A stretch of 64,000 bases of DNA from contig QNQO01000197.1 in the NCBI GenBank assembly GCA_003290165.1, forward strand, positions 1 through 64,000. Reading direction: 5' to 3'. Positions 48,424-61,577 of this stretch are shown piece by piece. Position 1 is the stretch's first letter. The number at the start of each line of letters is the position of its first letter. The notes below the pieces were generated by a model. The model saw only the letters and a list, made by a program, of their open reading frames with translations. It was not told the DNA's origin and did no database searches. Position numbers and translations under genes: made by a program. The DNA is from Berberis thunbergii. Lineage: Eukaryota; Streptophyta; Magnoliopsida; Ranunculales; Berberidaceae.

Positions 48424-49600
48424 GTGGTGGAGGCTCTCAAGCAACAAAATCCATCACCTGCTAATGGAGACCAGAAGCAGCATGAGCCTCCGTCTGCGGA
48501 GGATGGTAGAGAGCAAGCACAGAAAAGACAAGCCCCTGCTAGTTCTCATTGGACTAGAGGAGGTTGTGTGGCTAATACCGAGCCTGTGGCCTGGGAAAAG
48601 AGGCTCGACCCTCATGACCCCCTCTGTAGAAGGGCTCACAACCCAGACGTGTTGTATCATCTCTCTGTCCCACCATTTGTGGATCAAATCATGAACGAGG
48701 CCCTTCCAAGGAAGTTCACTCCCCCAAAGCTTGACTTCTTCAGTGAAACCACCAATCCATTCGACCACCTGCGCCATTTCGAGCACGTAATGGCCCTTAA
48801 GGAAGGATCTGAATCAATAATGTGCAAAACTTTTCCTATCAGTCTGAAGTAGTCAACACTGACGTGGTTCAACAACCTTCCACCGACGTCTATCGACTCC
48901 TTCAAGACACTGGTAAAGGAGTTCCGGACACATTTCATTGGGAGCCAGCATTTTCGAAAAGGCCCACACTACACTCTCTCAAGCAGAGGTTCCACGAAAC
49001 ACTCAGAGAATATGTCACACGCTTCAACAACGAGTTGACCCTCATTGATGAATGTCACGACGATACAGCCATGACTGCCTTCACTATGGGCCTCAAGGAG
49101 GGAAAGTTTTAAGAAGACCTCACCTTGGAGCCCCTTTTGGACATGACAGAACTCCTCAAGAGTGCCCAAAAACACATGACCTTGGAGGAGCTGAAGACTG
49201 TGAAGAGGGAAACCGAAGGCGAGATAAAGCCCTATGTTCCTAAGGACAAAAATGAGGGAAAAAGACGTGAAGGCGAAGAAATGAGCAAAAGAAAGCACGG
49301 AGACAATAGGTCAGACCCTAGTCGGTCCAGGCCAGAGAAAGCATCCAACTACGTTGGATCCAAAACTGTGACGCCCCTCAATTCTAGCCTACCAGACGTA
49401 CTAAACTCAATGAAAACTAGAAACATCTGAAGTAGCCCCCAAAGAAACGCGGATACCCCGCCAAGCGTGACAACAACAAGTACTGCGTGTACCACAAGGA
49501 GGGTGGGCACAACACCAATGACTGCAAGAGTCTGAAGTATGAGGATGAGTACTGGATCTGCAGAGGCAAACTAAAATAATTCCTGAACTCTGAGAAATTG
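48424..49600 (+). pseudogene. Gypsy B gag, broken by a stop and frameshifts
   Basis: The first frame (48424-48852) contains FTPPKLDFFSETTNPFDHLR, the usual gag start before the capsid helices. An in-frame TAG follows at 48850-48852, after which WFNNLPPTSIDSFKTLVKEF continues. Then the frame shifts near 48980 to LKQRFHETLREYVTRFNNEL. A zinc-knuckle-like segment KYCVYHKEGGHNTNDCKSL lies near 49475-49535. All parts are recognisable gypsy gag in the right order, so decay is recent enough to read but complete. Confidence 0.82.
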
Positions 49601-49779
49601 CTAAAGTGAACCAGGGACTGGGGGGAGTCAGTTAAAGAAATTTAGAAGGAGACTTTAGGGATAATCTATGTCTTTCATGGAGTTGGATCAAATGAAGACC
49701 AGCCATACAAGTCTGGCAAGTGGACCTTATCAGAGATGCAGACACAACCCGTAAATGAGGATAGATGCATCTACCACTC

Positions 49780-50250
49780 GAGGATTCAGAGCCCCATTCC
49801 CACATTGACCTTTATGGAGAAAGACCTCGAAGGAGTTTGAGCTCTGCACAGCGATGCCCTAGTAATTTCAGTCTCCATTGCAAGGTGGGAGGTGAAAAGA
49901 GCCCTGGTGGACGCAAGAAGCTCAATCAACGTCTTGTTCTACAGTGCGTATCGCAGTATGAACCTCAAGGAGGAAAACCTAACGTTCTCGGATCACCCGA
50001 TTCAGCGAGGAAAAATGTTTCCTTAGCAGAAAGATAAGGTTAGCAATAGTGGCAAGAGAGCCACAACTAAGAAATGTCATGTTTATGGACTTCATGGTAG
50101 TAGATGCGCCATCAACCTACAATCTTATCATGGGAAATCCATGGCTCCACCAGATGGAAGCAGTAGTCTCCACCCTTCACTAGTGCGTCAAGTATACCAC
50201 TAACCACTCCGAAATGACAATATGTGGAGACCAACCTACAACACGAGGTT
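49780..50250 (+). pseudogene. Gypsy B protease remnant
   Basis: Near 49890-49970 the plus strand reads VKRALVDARSSINVLFYSAY, aligned with the ALVDTGSS active-site region of gypsy proteases. DTG has become DAR, so it would not be active. No reverse transcriptase, RNase H or integrase of B was found downstream in this window. Confidence 0.6.
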
Positions 50251-52000
50251 GACATTATGCCACACTAAAACAAATAGAGTGCTCCTAAATCCAACTGAGT
50301 CTTACAACGCAGCCTAAAACTATGCCAAGTAGAATGATAGCGGAGGCACAACAGTCAAGCCGTACGGGAGCAATCAACTCTTCAGCTAAGCGGAACGGAG
50401 AGGCTGAGGCAAACGAGAACATTACCCCCAACCTTCTGTTGGTGCAGAGATTCGCCCTTCTACAAGGTTTACTTTTAAGTAACCTCTGTAATGCCAGCAA
50501 GTCTCGACAGTCTGCTGAAGAATGCTAACGATCCGCAAGGGCCATCCGAGCTCACATTAGGGCCATGATCAATATCTCACAGTCATCAGTTAGTTTTTTT
50601 ATTGTTTATTTCCCCTTCCATAGTCACTGTAGAGTTTTAATTCTTAAAGGCTTATGTGATTTGCAATCATTTAAGAAGTAAAAATAGGATTACTAAAACA
50701 AATTCTATTGATTACTGGAAAAATGTAACAACAAGCGCCTTGAGGCGGATACAAAAGATTACCTACTACAAGCATCTGAAATCAATATGACATGTGACTC
50801 GCTTAGACGATTTAACTACGTAAAGGTATCCAAAGAAGACCATTTGCAAGTGACAACAAAGACATTCAATGGTCTCAGTTCGACTCCTTCCGAAGATCTA
50901 TGACAAAGTGTCAAAGGGGATTGAAATGACTGAGCGGTTGATTGCTCTGTTGAATTGCCCCTGGAAAACGCCCCTACAACAACGTTGTAGACCTTGCAAC
51001 CGACAACCGACTTCCTCAAAAGGCATCCTACCCCCTTGCAGACATTTTCAAACAATTTTCGCCCTCCTGAAGGAGATAAAAGAAGGTGGATGAGGATGGC
51101 CACAAACGATGAAGTAGCTAGGGTCTCACAATGCTGCTGAGCGAGGCCACTTTTCCCATGCGTGGGACCTGAGGTGACTGAGAGATACCACACCCGAAAA
51201 CACTGCGCATCCGCTAACACTTCGATCAGCCATAAGTTAGCAGCAGGAACCGTATACACGCGAACACAAGTGGCATCAAGTAACACCAGGGCATCTCCCT
51301 TGGTAGGAAACCCATACTATTTCTCCACAATGTGAAAAAAAATCACGAGACCTCAGCAAATCAACTACGAGCCCACCCAGAACTGGTGACCACGCATAAC
51401 AACCACTATCATTGTGCCTGATCTGCGCAAATGCAAGAACATTCGAAAACTCCATTGTTAGAAATCTCCTTCAGCTTTTGGAAAACCCAAAGCATTTTCT
51501 TCAAACAAGAACATTACAAAAGATAAGCTTTGCGAAAGATAATGCCTACAACGATGGAAAACTCCATTATATAGACATAATGGTTCACAAAACGGGCACC
51601 CCAGCATTAAATGTCAAGCATTGAATACCGTATGGGAAGCGAAGAGACGAAAGTTCCCAAAGACACTACACAGACCACGTTCATTCAATTAATGGCGCTG
51701 CACGCAACTTCATCAATTGAGGGGAGTAACCGGTACTCAACCGTTCCGCAGTTTACGTCGTACATGTGTCACTGCTCGATCTATGTCGTACGTCGTGCAA
51801 ACAAGGGAGATCCAAATCGACCCACTCAACCCACCATTCAAACAATATTCTTTTACATGCTTGGCACGAGCAAAAATCCAAATCAATTTTGACACACGAA
51901 TCATACCTACGGATCACATTTTATTGTAAGGCAATGTTGTCCACATAGTGCGTGACACTAGCGGACATGCGTTTTCACGCCCTCAAACGGGAAAAACCCC
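50251..52000. other. Gypsy B internal sequence without recognised domains
   Basis: A minus-strand frame of 156 codons at 50816-51286 is open but unrecognised. The position would suit an antisense ORF of the kind seen in gypsy B', but it shows no matching motif. No pol domains are readable. Confidence 0.5.
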
Positions 52001-52089
52001 TCTCCTATTGAGCAAGCTTAGTCAGCCAAAGCTGACGGCGACGACTTCTGGTATGTCCCGACACCTAGTCCGCCTAGCTCGGATCCCGA

Positions 52090-52925
52090 TGGTTTAGGAA
52101 GTGGGAGTCTAATCAGCGCTATCATGCTTAGTGACGACAACTTGCCAGGGATCATTGCCCCCTTCGTGGTCAATGATCACCGAACCCAATCAGGTAAGCC
52201 TAGCTGGTGACGACTTGCAATGTAAGCTTCTGACCAAAGCCCAAACCTGTAGCCCCTATCGGGCAGGCGTAAATGGTTTGGAAGGTGGGAGCCTAGTCAG
52301 TCTCAAACTGATTTTGATGGCTTGCCACGGGACTACTGCTTTTTGTCGTGGCCGCCAAATTACAAACCTTGAACTTGTAGCCCCCACTGCGCGAGTGTAG
52401 ATAGTTTAGAAGGTGAGAGCCTAGTTAGCCCCGAACTGATTTCGACGGCTTGCTACTGGACCACTGCTTTTCAGCGTGGCTGCCGAATCACCAACCCTTG
52501 ACTTGTAGCCCCTACTGTGCAGGTGTAAATAGTCTAGAGGTGGGAGCTTAGTCACTCGCAAACTGATCCGACGGTTAGCCATGGGACCACTGCTTTTCAG
52601 TGTGGCCGTCGAAAACTCCCAAATATCTAGCTCGATGCGCACAAGTGTAGATGATTTGGACGGTGGGAGCCTAGTCATTCCCGAACTGATTTTGACGGCT
52701 TACCACTGCTTTTCATCTTGATCGCCAAACCTCTTCTCTTGGATTTGTGACCCCCACCGCACCGGTGTAGACGGTTTGAAAGGTGGGAGACTAGTCAGTC
52801 CTTGATTGATGGCGACAAATCGCCACGGGACCGCTGCTCTTCATCGTAGTCCCCAAATATTTACTCCCCGAACCTATAGTCCATATTGTTCGGACATAGA
52901 TGGTTCAGAAGGTATGACCCCCAAG
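52090..52925 (+). repeat. Tandem repeat of about 125 bp in gypsy B
   Basis: Seven diverged units carry the anchor GAAGGTGGGAGCCTAGTCAG near 52101, 52285, 52413, 52538, 52662, 52782 and 52910; after the first interval (about 184 bp) the spacing is 120-128 bp. Each unit continues with an AACTGATTTCGACGGCTTGC-type segment and GGACCACTGCTTTTCA. Sequence just before it (52005-52080) resembles bases 40-100 of the window, supporting that B and B' are one family. Confidence 0.85.
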
Positions 52926-53501
52926 CAGATTGCAACGCGACTATGATTTTCCTTCGAAAAAATAGACGCAAAGATAAATCTAGCCGAGTTAGCGTCTTCA
53001 CGCTTAAACGGACTGTTCATTCTAATATCAACAAAGTCCACTCGCGCCGATACATAGATCATCCGGCTAGTGCTCGGGTAAATGCTACATAGAATGTCAA
53101 CCCAAGCTTATGATGTCTGACTCGACACAAATGCTCTGACACATACGCTCAGCCATTGCAACTCGCCCATAGCAGCAGCTGTAGTCGACCAATCAGACAA
53201 GCAAGGCAAGCCTGAAACAACTTACCTTGGGGATAAGACACAGATCGGGCAACCCTACCCCCAGCTTAATTGTCTACAATGTGCCCACTATCGGACATGA
53301 CTACGCAACAGTGATCCTGAGTCATTTTCAATATAAAGCATTCAAGCTCCCTACTACAGATAGACCACTCGGTGTCCTATTGATTAAACAAGCATATGTC
53401 AAAACAAGACGACAATGCGAAACAAAAAACGTGCAATAGAGACAACAAGCACAAAACTGATAAAACTGTTTTCATTAACGGTCAGAACGGAAAGGGTACA
53501 A
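52926..53501. other. Gypsy B internal sequence up to CACTA-2
   Basis: No coding region is recognised. It ends at the CACTA-2 terminus (trinucleotide CAA at 53499-53501 is the presumed left target duplication). Confidence 0.5.
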
Positions 53502-53523
53502 CACTACACCAAAAACCCCATTT

Positions 53524-53998
53524 AGCCACGCCAACCTGGCCACGGCTCTAAACCGTTGGTGTATTTGCCACGGCTAAAAACCGTAGCTATATTTACCAAC
53601 GGCTTAAAACCGTGGGTAAAAAAGACCTGGCCACGGTTTACAACCGTTGCTATATTTGGAACGGCTAAAAACCGTGGCGAATATTAGCAACGGCTCCAAA
53701 CCGTTGGAATCATTAGCAACGGTTATAAACCGTTGCAACATAATACTTTAGCAACGGTTTTGAACCGTAGCTACGTATAGAAACGGCTCAAAACCGTTGC
53801 AAAAATAAAATTTAGCAACGGTTCTGAACCGTGGCTACGCATAGCAACGGCCTAGAACCGTTGCAACGAAATATTTTAGCAACGGTTCTAAACCGTGGCT
53901 ATGGCTAGCAACGGGTCAAAACCGTTGCAAAATAAAATTTAGCAACGGTTCTAAACCGTGGCTAGATATAGCAACGGCTCAGAACCGTGGCTACATGA
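53524..53998. repeat. Left subterminal palindromic array of CACTA-2
   Basis: About 16 units in the same order as in CACTA-1, with scattered substitutions, several of which restore or break the palindrome (for example TAGCAACGGTTATAAACCGT where CACTA-1 has a shorter spacer). Confidence 0.9.
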
Positions 53999-54068
53999 AA
54001 AGCTGAAAATTTTTTTGGGCGGGGTATATTGGCGCTCGACATTCCCTCCACTCGCCATCGACAATTTC

Positions 54069-54420
54069 CCTCCTCCCCTCCACTCGACCTCGTCTCCTTC
54101 GCTGCTCCCTCCCTCGACTCGACTTCCATCGAAGCTTCCCTCCTCCCCTCCACTCGACTCGTCTCCTTCGCTGCTCCCTCCCTCGACTCGACTTCCATCG
54201 AAGCTTCCCTCCTCCCCTCCACTCGCCTCGTCTCCTTCGCTGCTCCCTCACTCGACTCGACTTCCTGCTCCCTCACTCGACTCGACTTCCTGCTCCCTAC
54301 CTCGACTCGACTTCCCTGCGCCTTCTTCCCTGCTCCCTCCCTCGACTTCCTTCCTCCCCTCCTTCCCTGCTCCTCCCTCGACTTCCCTCCTCCCCTGGTC
54401 TTCCCTCCACTCGGCGTCTT
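54069..54420. repeat. GC-rich pyrimidine tandem repeat of CACTA-2
   Basis: Same unit as at 1131-1460 with about three full copies, followed by a CGTACAG|GTACCC donor near 54449. It is the likely transposase leader exon. Confidence 0.75.
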
Positions 54421-54944
54421 CAAATCAATCACGCCCTCTCTCGTACAGGTACCCTCTCTCTCTCTTGTATTTTTTTATGAAATTAGGGTTCCGAACAAAT
54501 TGCAAGTCTTTGAGCATTGTTGACTAGGTATACAATTGCAAGTCTTTGAGTGATTGCAGAAGATGTTTTCATTTTGGGAAAAAATAACTAGGTATACAAT
54601 TGGATTGGGGAAGATGTTTTCATTTTCGTTTCATATTTTTGTATTTAATTTTTAATTTGATACATGTATTATCCTTGAAATTTTTTTTATTGGAATAGAG
54701 AAGTAATCCTATGTCCATTTGGAGAAATATTCAATTGGTTGATTTAAATGGTTGAAGTTGAAGAAAGAAATAAAACATTCTATCCCTGATATAGTTTTAG
54801 GGTGATATTAGTTTTAGGGTCTAGTTGTACTATTTGAACCAAAGGAACAAAAGACTAATATGACAGTTTCGAAATCCTATACAAAAGCCAAAGGGAAAAA
54901 AATGAGGGTAATTCATTTTTATTTATTTTTTTCCATTTTGCAAT

Positions 54945-57367
54945 TCCTAGCTTGTATTCTGTTCATTCAACTCGAATTAGTTCATCATGATCCATGCTGG
55001 GTAGTTTGCAGTATACAACCACATGTAGACCACAAATGACCATGTAGAAGTTGCAGTATTCAACTCGAATTAGTTCATCATACCTAAGCAATTCTTACAA
55101 TTGATCATTGAAGTTGGAATTGGCTGAATCAGGCCATATAGTAAATGGTATTGATGTTACAAGACACGAGCTTGGTTTAGTAAATAGTCGTGTAGCTTAA
55201 TATCAGGTTTGTCATTGTATCAAAGGTCAAAGAATGGCAAACATGTTGTCTATATCAGTACTAATAGTAGTTTTATATGAGACGAAGTTGTTAATAAAAA
55301 GAAGAAGAAAAAAAACAAAAACAGAAAAAAATCTACAATTCCCAAACGTCAAGCAATCAAAATAAAACAATATTGAAACTGTATGATATTCAACATGCCG
55401 GATTTGCAAAGGACTCATGACTAACAAGGCAATTAGCCAAAACATATGGAGAAATTCAAGGTGTGTTTGGTTCTAGCATGACTGGCAATTTGCTTTTGTT
55501 AGGGGTGATTGGGATAAGCAATATTTTCACATTGGTTTTGATGGTGAGAGAAATTTGACATTCCGTCCACAAAAGCAGAGTATTTGGTCAACTGCGTTTC
55601 AAATTGGATCTGTCTGTTTCCTTTGAACCAACCTTCTGAAAACAAATGATACACGTGAAATAAAAGCTTCTAGCTCCTCATTTCCAAGCTTCAGCTGTTT
55701 TTCTAAGTTAAATTTCTGGAGAAGCTAGCTTTGTTAATCAACACATTTTGCAACATATGATTGTTTGATAATGAGTAGTATAAGAGCTTCATATATCCCT
55801 TTCACCTGGTGAAGTGAATACTACAAGAAAATGTCTCATTGAGTTAATTGCATTTATAACCAAATCTCATCATGTCATATATGTCTACCCTTTATGACTA
55901 TTGAGGTTGAAATTGACTCAATAAATAAGTGATGTGCATATTCCAAATGGGCACGTTTTAAATTAGGCACAGTCTTAAAACTTTGGGTGTGTATGATTTT
56001 TGTTTTTTCATGGAAACATAAAAATAGTGGAGATGGACATCATGGAAGAGATGAGAGATACGGGTGAGTGAATTTGGAAGTTATGACATTCCACCACCTA
56101 TCTTCTCTCAAAATCATGGACGGGTGAGGGGGCTAAGAATATTTTTCATGGAAAACTCAAGAACAATAACTATAATGTCACGATGGGGTGAAAAATTGTT
56201 CTCACTTACTCTCGTAATTATTAATATTTTCTTATAAAAAACACACCCTTAATTGATAATAATTTGCCACATCGGTGCAGCTATCTCGTCTTCGCAAACA
56301 TAAGAGTTTGAATAGGGGAATACACTTGATATATGATCCACCAATGTCTTCAAGATAACTATATTGATAACGATTTATGCATTTTTATGAATTCTATTGC
56401 TTATGAGGATATTAACATTTGATCAAATTTTAAGAGATTGTCCACCAAATTACTGTAAAGGTTTTGCTAAGTAGTGGTTTTTTAATCCCTTCACACTTCC
56501 CACCCCAAATGCTGCTGGCAGGGTCTGAACCATGGACTTGTGATTTCATCCGCCACAAGTCTATAGTTCAGTCTATTTGTTTTCTTTTTATAGTATGTGT
56601 TCTGACTTTTAATAGCTAAGATTCAATTTATTATAGGTTGAACTGGGATTTTGGGGATATTCTAATAGAGTCAACTTTAATGATACATAGGAGAACCAGT
56701 ATTTACTCCCTCTGTTGTTGTCTTTGGTGATTTACAAGCTTGATTGTGAAGAGTCAACAGTGAGAGTTTCAATTTGTTAGAAAGGAGCTTTCCCTCACCT
56801 GCATACAATATTTCCATGGGCCTATAACCAGAGTACAACATCTAAGCAATTGACTGAAATAGATCCAAGAAATGGTAGGAGTGTTTAGTGAAGACATAGA
56901 AATGTGAAATTCTAGGAAGGTTCCTTAGAAATAGGGATCCAAGTTCATTGCTAGTTGAAGGCTAAAATCACTCTCCCAACTCACATTGTCTTCTTTCAAT
57001 CACTGATAATGACATCTACGATGTTAACAACATCCATCCTCATTAGAGTAGGTTGCGGGTTAGAGTCTCATTATGGTCTGACTAGAATGGAGACTAATTA
57101 CTCGCCGTGAATAACCTTCCAACTTTTTTAAACCATTCTATTGCAGCCTTGCCATTTCTGATATAGATATGAATAACCATGTCGTGTCTTTGTTTTCATA
57201 ATGTTTTAATAAATGTCAACTGACTTCAGAGTTTGTGGTCCTAACTCCCTTTAAATAACAAGTCAAGATAATCACAAAACAAGGCCACAGATTATGAAGA
57301 TAAGACTACACAAACCAGAACAGAACATATCATCATTAAGCATACAATATGATTCACTTCTTCAATG
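54945..57367. other. CACTA-2-specific internal sequence without recognised genes
   Basis: This block replaces the dioxygenase-containing block of CACTA-1. A MITE-like element is present at 55982-56250. I find no supported coding region. Confidence 0.5.
55982..56250. mobile_element. Possible small MITE in CACTA-2
   Basis: GGGTGTGTATGATTTTTG at the left is roughly inverted as TTATAAAAAACACACCC at the right, about 270 bp apart, with an internal TTTTTCATGGAAA repeat. No target duplication could be confirmed. Confidence 0.4.
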
Positions 57368-57984
57368 TTTCAAATCATGATCATCGTTGCTGAGACCACA
57401 AATTTACTGCTCAACTTAATTTATGATTTCAGTCATTGTAGATAATCTAGCGGACATAAGTAACACTCTGTCGACTTCCATTTATGAGTATTATTCTTTA
57501 AAAAATATATATTTAACATATTTGTACATTAGATGTGCTTCATGACCTAATATCAGAAGCCTCTGAATGTAGTACCACATATGTTGAATTTCCTTTACTA
57601 CACTTACTAGTTTCCCTTTAAAAGTGTTTGTTGTTTCAAAATTGTGTGTTAAACACTATTTTTTGGAGAGAAATATTTCCTTCATTTATTCTAGGATCTT
57701 TTTCATTAGAAACCAAACACACCCTATTATTTCTAATGCTATTTTAGTTATCCTCTTTGGTTGAGACCAAATATTTTGTCTTTTTTTCTTATTTAGACTT
57801 TTGAGTTGGGAAAGGGAAGCTTTGTAGCTATGTATTCAGATTGGCTTTTCCAATGCTTTATAAAAAACTATTTGTGGTGATATGTTGTGGAATGAAATTA
57901 TCTATAAATGTGGTGTATATAGTTGATTCTTATATCTTTTTGTTTGATAATGGTTAATATCTATAACTGTCTTCATTGATAGAG

Positions 57985-59646
57985 ATGGATAGTACTCGCG
58001 GCAATGATCTCTCCACCATTGATGTCACCAGATCTACAAATGATGACATTGAAGTTAAACAAACCATACAGTTCAACGTTCACGGTTTAGCAGTTGGACA
58101 TGGTGCTAGAAATTTCAATAAAAACATTGGAAAGCTTGTTGAAACCCTGGTGCCCATCAAATTCAAGGGTTGGCACCATGTTACTGACAACTACAAAGAG
58201 GATGTGTGGAATGGCCTCAAGGTGAGATTTTACATATTTGATTTTCATAATGTCTTATATTATTTTCAACTTATATCTCAATGGCTTATTTGCAGCGTGA
58301 ATACGACATTCCAAATTATGTGAAAAAGAGTGTGCATTTGAAAATGCCTGAATATTATAGAAGGTTCAAAGCACATCTTAGGAAGAATTATTTGGATAAG
58401 TATCCTACCATTGAGGAACAAGAGAAGCATGTTCCAAATGGTGTAAGAGAGGAGGATTGGAAGGAGTTTGTTCGCCATGAGAGCACCCCTGAAGCGAAGG
58501 CAATTAGAGACCAAAATGCAAAAAACAAAAAGGCTTCAAAGTATGTATGGGGGGGTGGCCAAAAGAGTGCTGCAGAAGTAGAGTACGAAATGGTAATTGA
58601 GTTTCTAGCTACTAGTACGATATTATATACCATTTAACTTTATAGGCTGAGACTAATCTTTCAAGTATATAGGTTGAGAAGAACCCTGATGGAGAACCAG
58701 TCACACGCACTGACATATGGATTGCCTGTCACACGGGAAAGGATGGAAAACCTACGCGTGGTTCTGAACAATATATGGTATGTGCCCAATGATGTCTTTT
58801 ATACCCAATTCTTAATTTACTTTGTAGTTGTTTGAATATTATTTGTGTCCTGATTTATTTTATTTTTTCATTCTTTTGAAGGAACAAGTTAAAGCAAAAA
58901 AAGCTGCATTGCAAGAATCTTCAACTCAAGGTAACATTGACCTCACTATTGATGAGGATCCTCTAAGCCAAGTGTTTGGCCAAGAAGCGAGGGGACGTAC
59001 TCGTTGTGTTGGAACCACTGTCTCTAAAAGGAAGTATGATGCTGCACTTCCCGCTCGTTCATTGCTATTGGAAAAAACATTGGAAGCCAAAAAAAGGGAA
59101 GAAAAATATGAAAGATTGGAAGAAAATGTTAGATGGATACGAGAGAGACTTGAAAGTGGAACTTATGTAAGACCATCAACAAGTGAGGGAATACAAGGAG
59201 TTGTTCAAAGAACTGAAGATACACCGTCATCCGGTGCACAATCGACAAGGCAACCAGATAATCCATTACCTCCATCTCCGTTACCACCATCTTCAGTACC
59301 TCCATCTCAATTACCACCATCTCCATTACCATCATCTTCTCAAGGTGTTGCGAGGTTTCCTTCTCCAAGCAATCCTGTTCCTTCAGTGTCAAGGAGATAC
59401 AAAGTTTGTGATTGGGAAAGGAATGTCATTGCGATAGCATTAGAGGTTGTAGATCCTATCCATCAATTCTCTTGCGCTTGTCATGGATCATTGAACCCTG
59501 CAACAGAGATCAGACTTTCCTTGTGCTTCAAATTTAAGACTGGGGTGAAACTTTACAAAAGTGATCCAAAAGGAGACAAGATGGGGGATTTGAACGTTGG
59601 TGATTTCTTCGTATGGTGTAGAACTCATGCGGAACTTGATGATTGA
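57985..59646 (+). CDS. Transposase_24-like (TNPA-type) protein of CACTA-2, intact
   Basis: Exons 57985-58221, 58296-58592, 58673-58777 and 58882-59646 join in phase to 467 residues. Order of parts: an N-terminal region with TIQFNVHGLAVGHGARNFNK, a basic middle (MPEYYRRFKAHLRKNYLDKY), the family signature GEPVTRTDIWIACHTGKDGK at about 180-210, a coiled-coil-like segment (LEAKKREEKYERLEENVRWI), a proline/serine tract and the C-terminal CDWERNVIAIALEV domain. Plant Ptta/En/Spm proteins of this type are thought to bind the subterminal repeats and assist the catalytic transposase. The start ATG follows an acceptor-like GATAG, consistent with a 5' leader intron from the GC-rich block. Whether it is expressed is unknown. 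Confidence 0.85.
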
Positions 59647-59908
59647 TAGGGGCATCTGAGGTCTATATTTTCTGAAATACAGTGGTGATGGACAAATTTC
59701 TGGGCAAGTGTTAGTCTACAGGCATCCAGGGTTGCACTTAGGTGATGTACATGTCTTGAATGCAATATACGTCAAAATATAATTTATGTTCTTGCATACC
59801 TACTGCTAAACTAGTGATCGTTATCATGGATGACTAGTATGTTTCCTTTGTGGATTTTATTGTGAAAGGTGATGTGCAACTCACTTGTTACTTGGTTTGT
59901 TTATGCAG

Positions 59909-60588
59909 TGAACCATATGTTACCGAAGAGGAGTTGAAGCTGATGCTTCGAGGAGCAGAACTCAGTGGGGCTATAGAAGAGGAAGAACAGGTTGCACATG
60001 TGCACTTTTGGAGTTGTTATTAGATGTGTACCATATCCGTATTTTACTGTTTGAGAAAAAGGAACTTTTCCCGTCATTCTAATATTGTAGGGCTGTTTTG
60101 CAGGATATGATTGAAAACGTGTTAGAGATAAAAGATACTCATGTCAGGGAGGTGATGACGCCTCTGGTAGATGTAGTTGCTATTGACGCTAGTGCAACAT
60201 TAAATGAGTTCCATGATCTGTGGGTAACTCATCAATATTTCCAGGTATAAGAAGCCATTTAGTAGTGTTAACAAAAAAAGCAGCTATTAAGTAAATTACT
60301 TGAACACCTCATGGGCTAAGAGTTTCGTGGACATTTTTAGGGTGCCTGTTTTTGAGCAGCGGATTGATAACATAGTACGTATTGCTTATGCAATGGATCT
60401 GTTAGATTATGAACCAAAGGTAAACTAATTTTCTCATTTTCTAATCACAACTTTATTTCTATAATGTTGGATTGGGTAACAATTTTCTGATGCCAACAGA
60501 GTTATTCTCTGTTTGATTTTGCAGGGTGAGATACTAGAAAGTTCTAAGGTGGGGGATATGGCACAGAAGCCTGCATATTTTGTACCTG
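59909..60588 (+). pseudogene. Captured fragment of a DUF21/CBS-domain (CNNM/CorC-like) gene
   Basis: Exons 59909-59990, 60104-60244, 60341-60419 and 60525-60588 give EPYVTEEELKLMLRGAELSG, DMIENVLEIKDTHVREVMTP, VPVFEQRIDNIVRIAYAMDL and SKVGDMAQKPAYFVP. This is the end of the DUF21 cytosolic linker and the CBS pair of chloroplast-targeted DUF21 proteins, with the conserved VREVMTPR-type motif reading VREVMTPL. The joint between the second and third exons lacks a few residues. The transmembrane DUF21 part and the C-terminal CorC domain are absent. Introns keep GT-AG borders. Confidence 0.88.
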
Positions 60589-61560
60589 GTAATTCTTAAT
60601 AACAGAAACTTTGAAGCCATTTTGTGTGTCAAATCCATTGCATTACTTTTCATTTATCATTTCTTAGTCTTGGAGAACTTACCAAACTGCCTATATAGTC
60701 ACTTACCACTGGAAGGAGCCAATGAAACCAACAGAATTACTAATTTTGATATTAAGTGACAAATTGTAAGAACATTAATGAGAAAATGTAAAGAAAAAAT
60801 ATGTCCAAAATTTTGCCTTGGTTAAGTTTTTGTCGAACATCTTGACTATTGCCCCAATTGGCTGGTTTGCCGTTTTTGCTAGAAAACCAAACAGGGTTGA
60901 CGAGCCATCTACAAGATAAATGAGATACAGTTTAGAATAACTCAACATCCATCACCACTCAAACTATATTTTTGGAAGAAAAAACTAAAATGCAAGGTCA
61001 CGCAAGGAACCTCGTGTCCAATATGACAAGATAATCAGATAGTTTAGTCAATCCGCTGTAAATCATGGCAGCACATTGAAGACTTGAACTTCTTGTAAAA
61101 TGTTTGTTTCATTTGCTCTCATAGATTATGTTGAACAAAGAGTCCACTTTTGGCTCTGATTGTAACTCATGAGAGAAAACTGAATACAAGAGGGAACTAA
61201 AGTAACTGTGAATAGGTAATAGGCTTTTGGTTAGATCAGGTCACTTTGAATGAAGCTGCCACTCATGGAGCCATTTTTTGTGTTTCAGGTTTGTTATTAT
61301 TCAAATTAGGCAGTTATAACATGTTGTCTTTGGTCATTTTCCTATGAGAACTATGAGAATGTGAACTGAACGAGTGTTAAGTTATCTTGTAAGATCATCA
61401 TTACAAAATGATTAGTTACAAATCTTCTCTCTTCATGCTAAGGACTTCTATCATTGTGTACTATGTTGAGGTTTGGTCCCATTCATGTCTCTTAGAGATC
61501 TGTCTTGAATTACTGAATCAACTTTCTCTGGTTGTAGGCCATTATGTATCAGTAATCCTT
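60589..61560. other. CACTA-2 internal sequence between captured fragments
   Basis: No coding region recognised; probably captured intron and flanking DNA. Confidence 0.5.
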
Positions 61561-61577
61561 GGATCCTGTTTGTGCAG

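Noticed and set aside
50816..51286. 156-codon minus-strand open frame in gypsy B as a host gene
   Set aside because: It lies within a retroelement, has no recognised domain and could be chance or a decayed antisense ORF.
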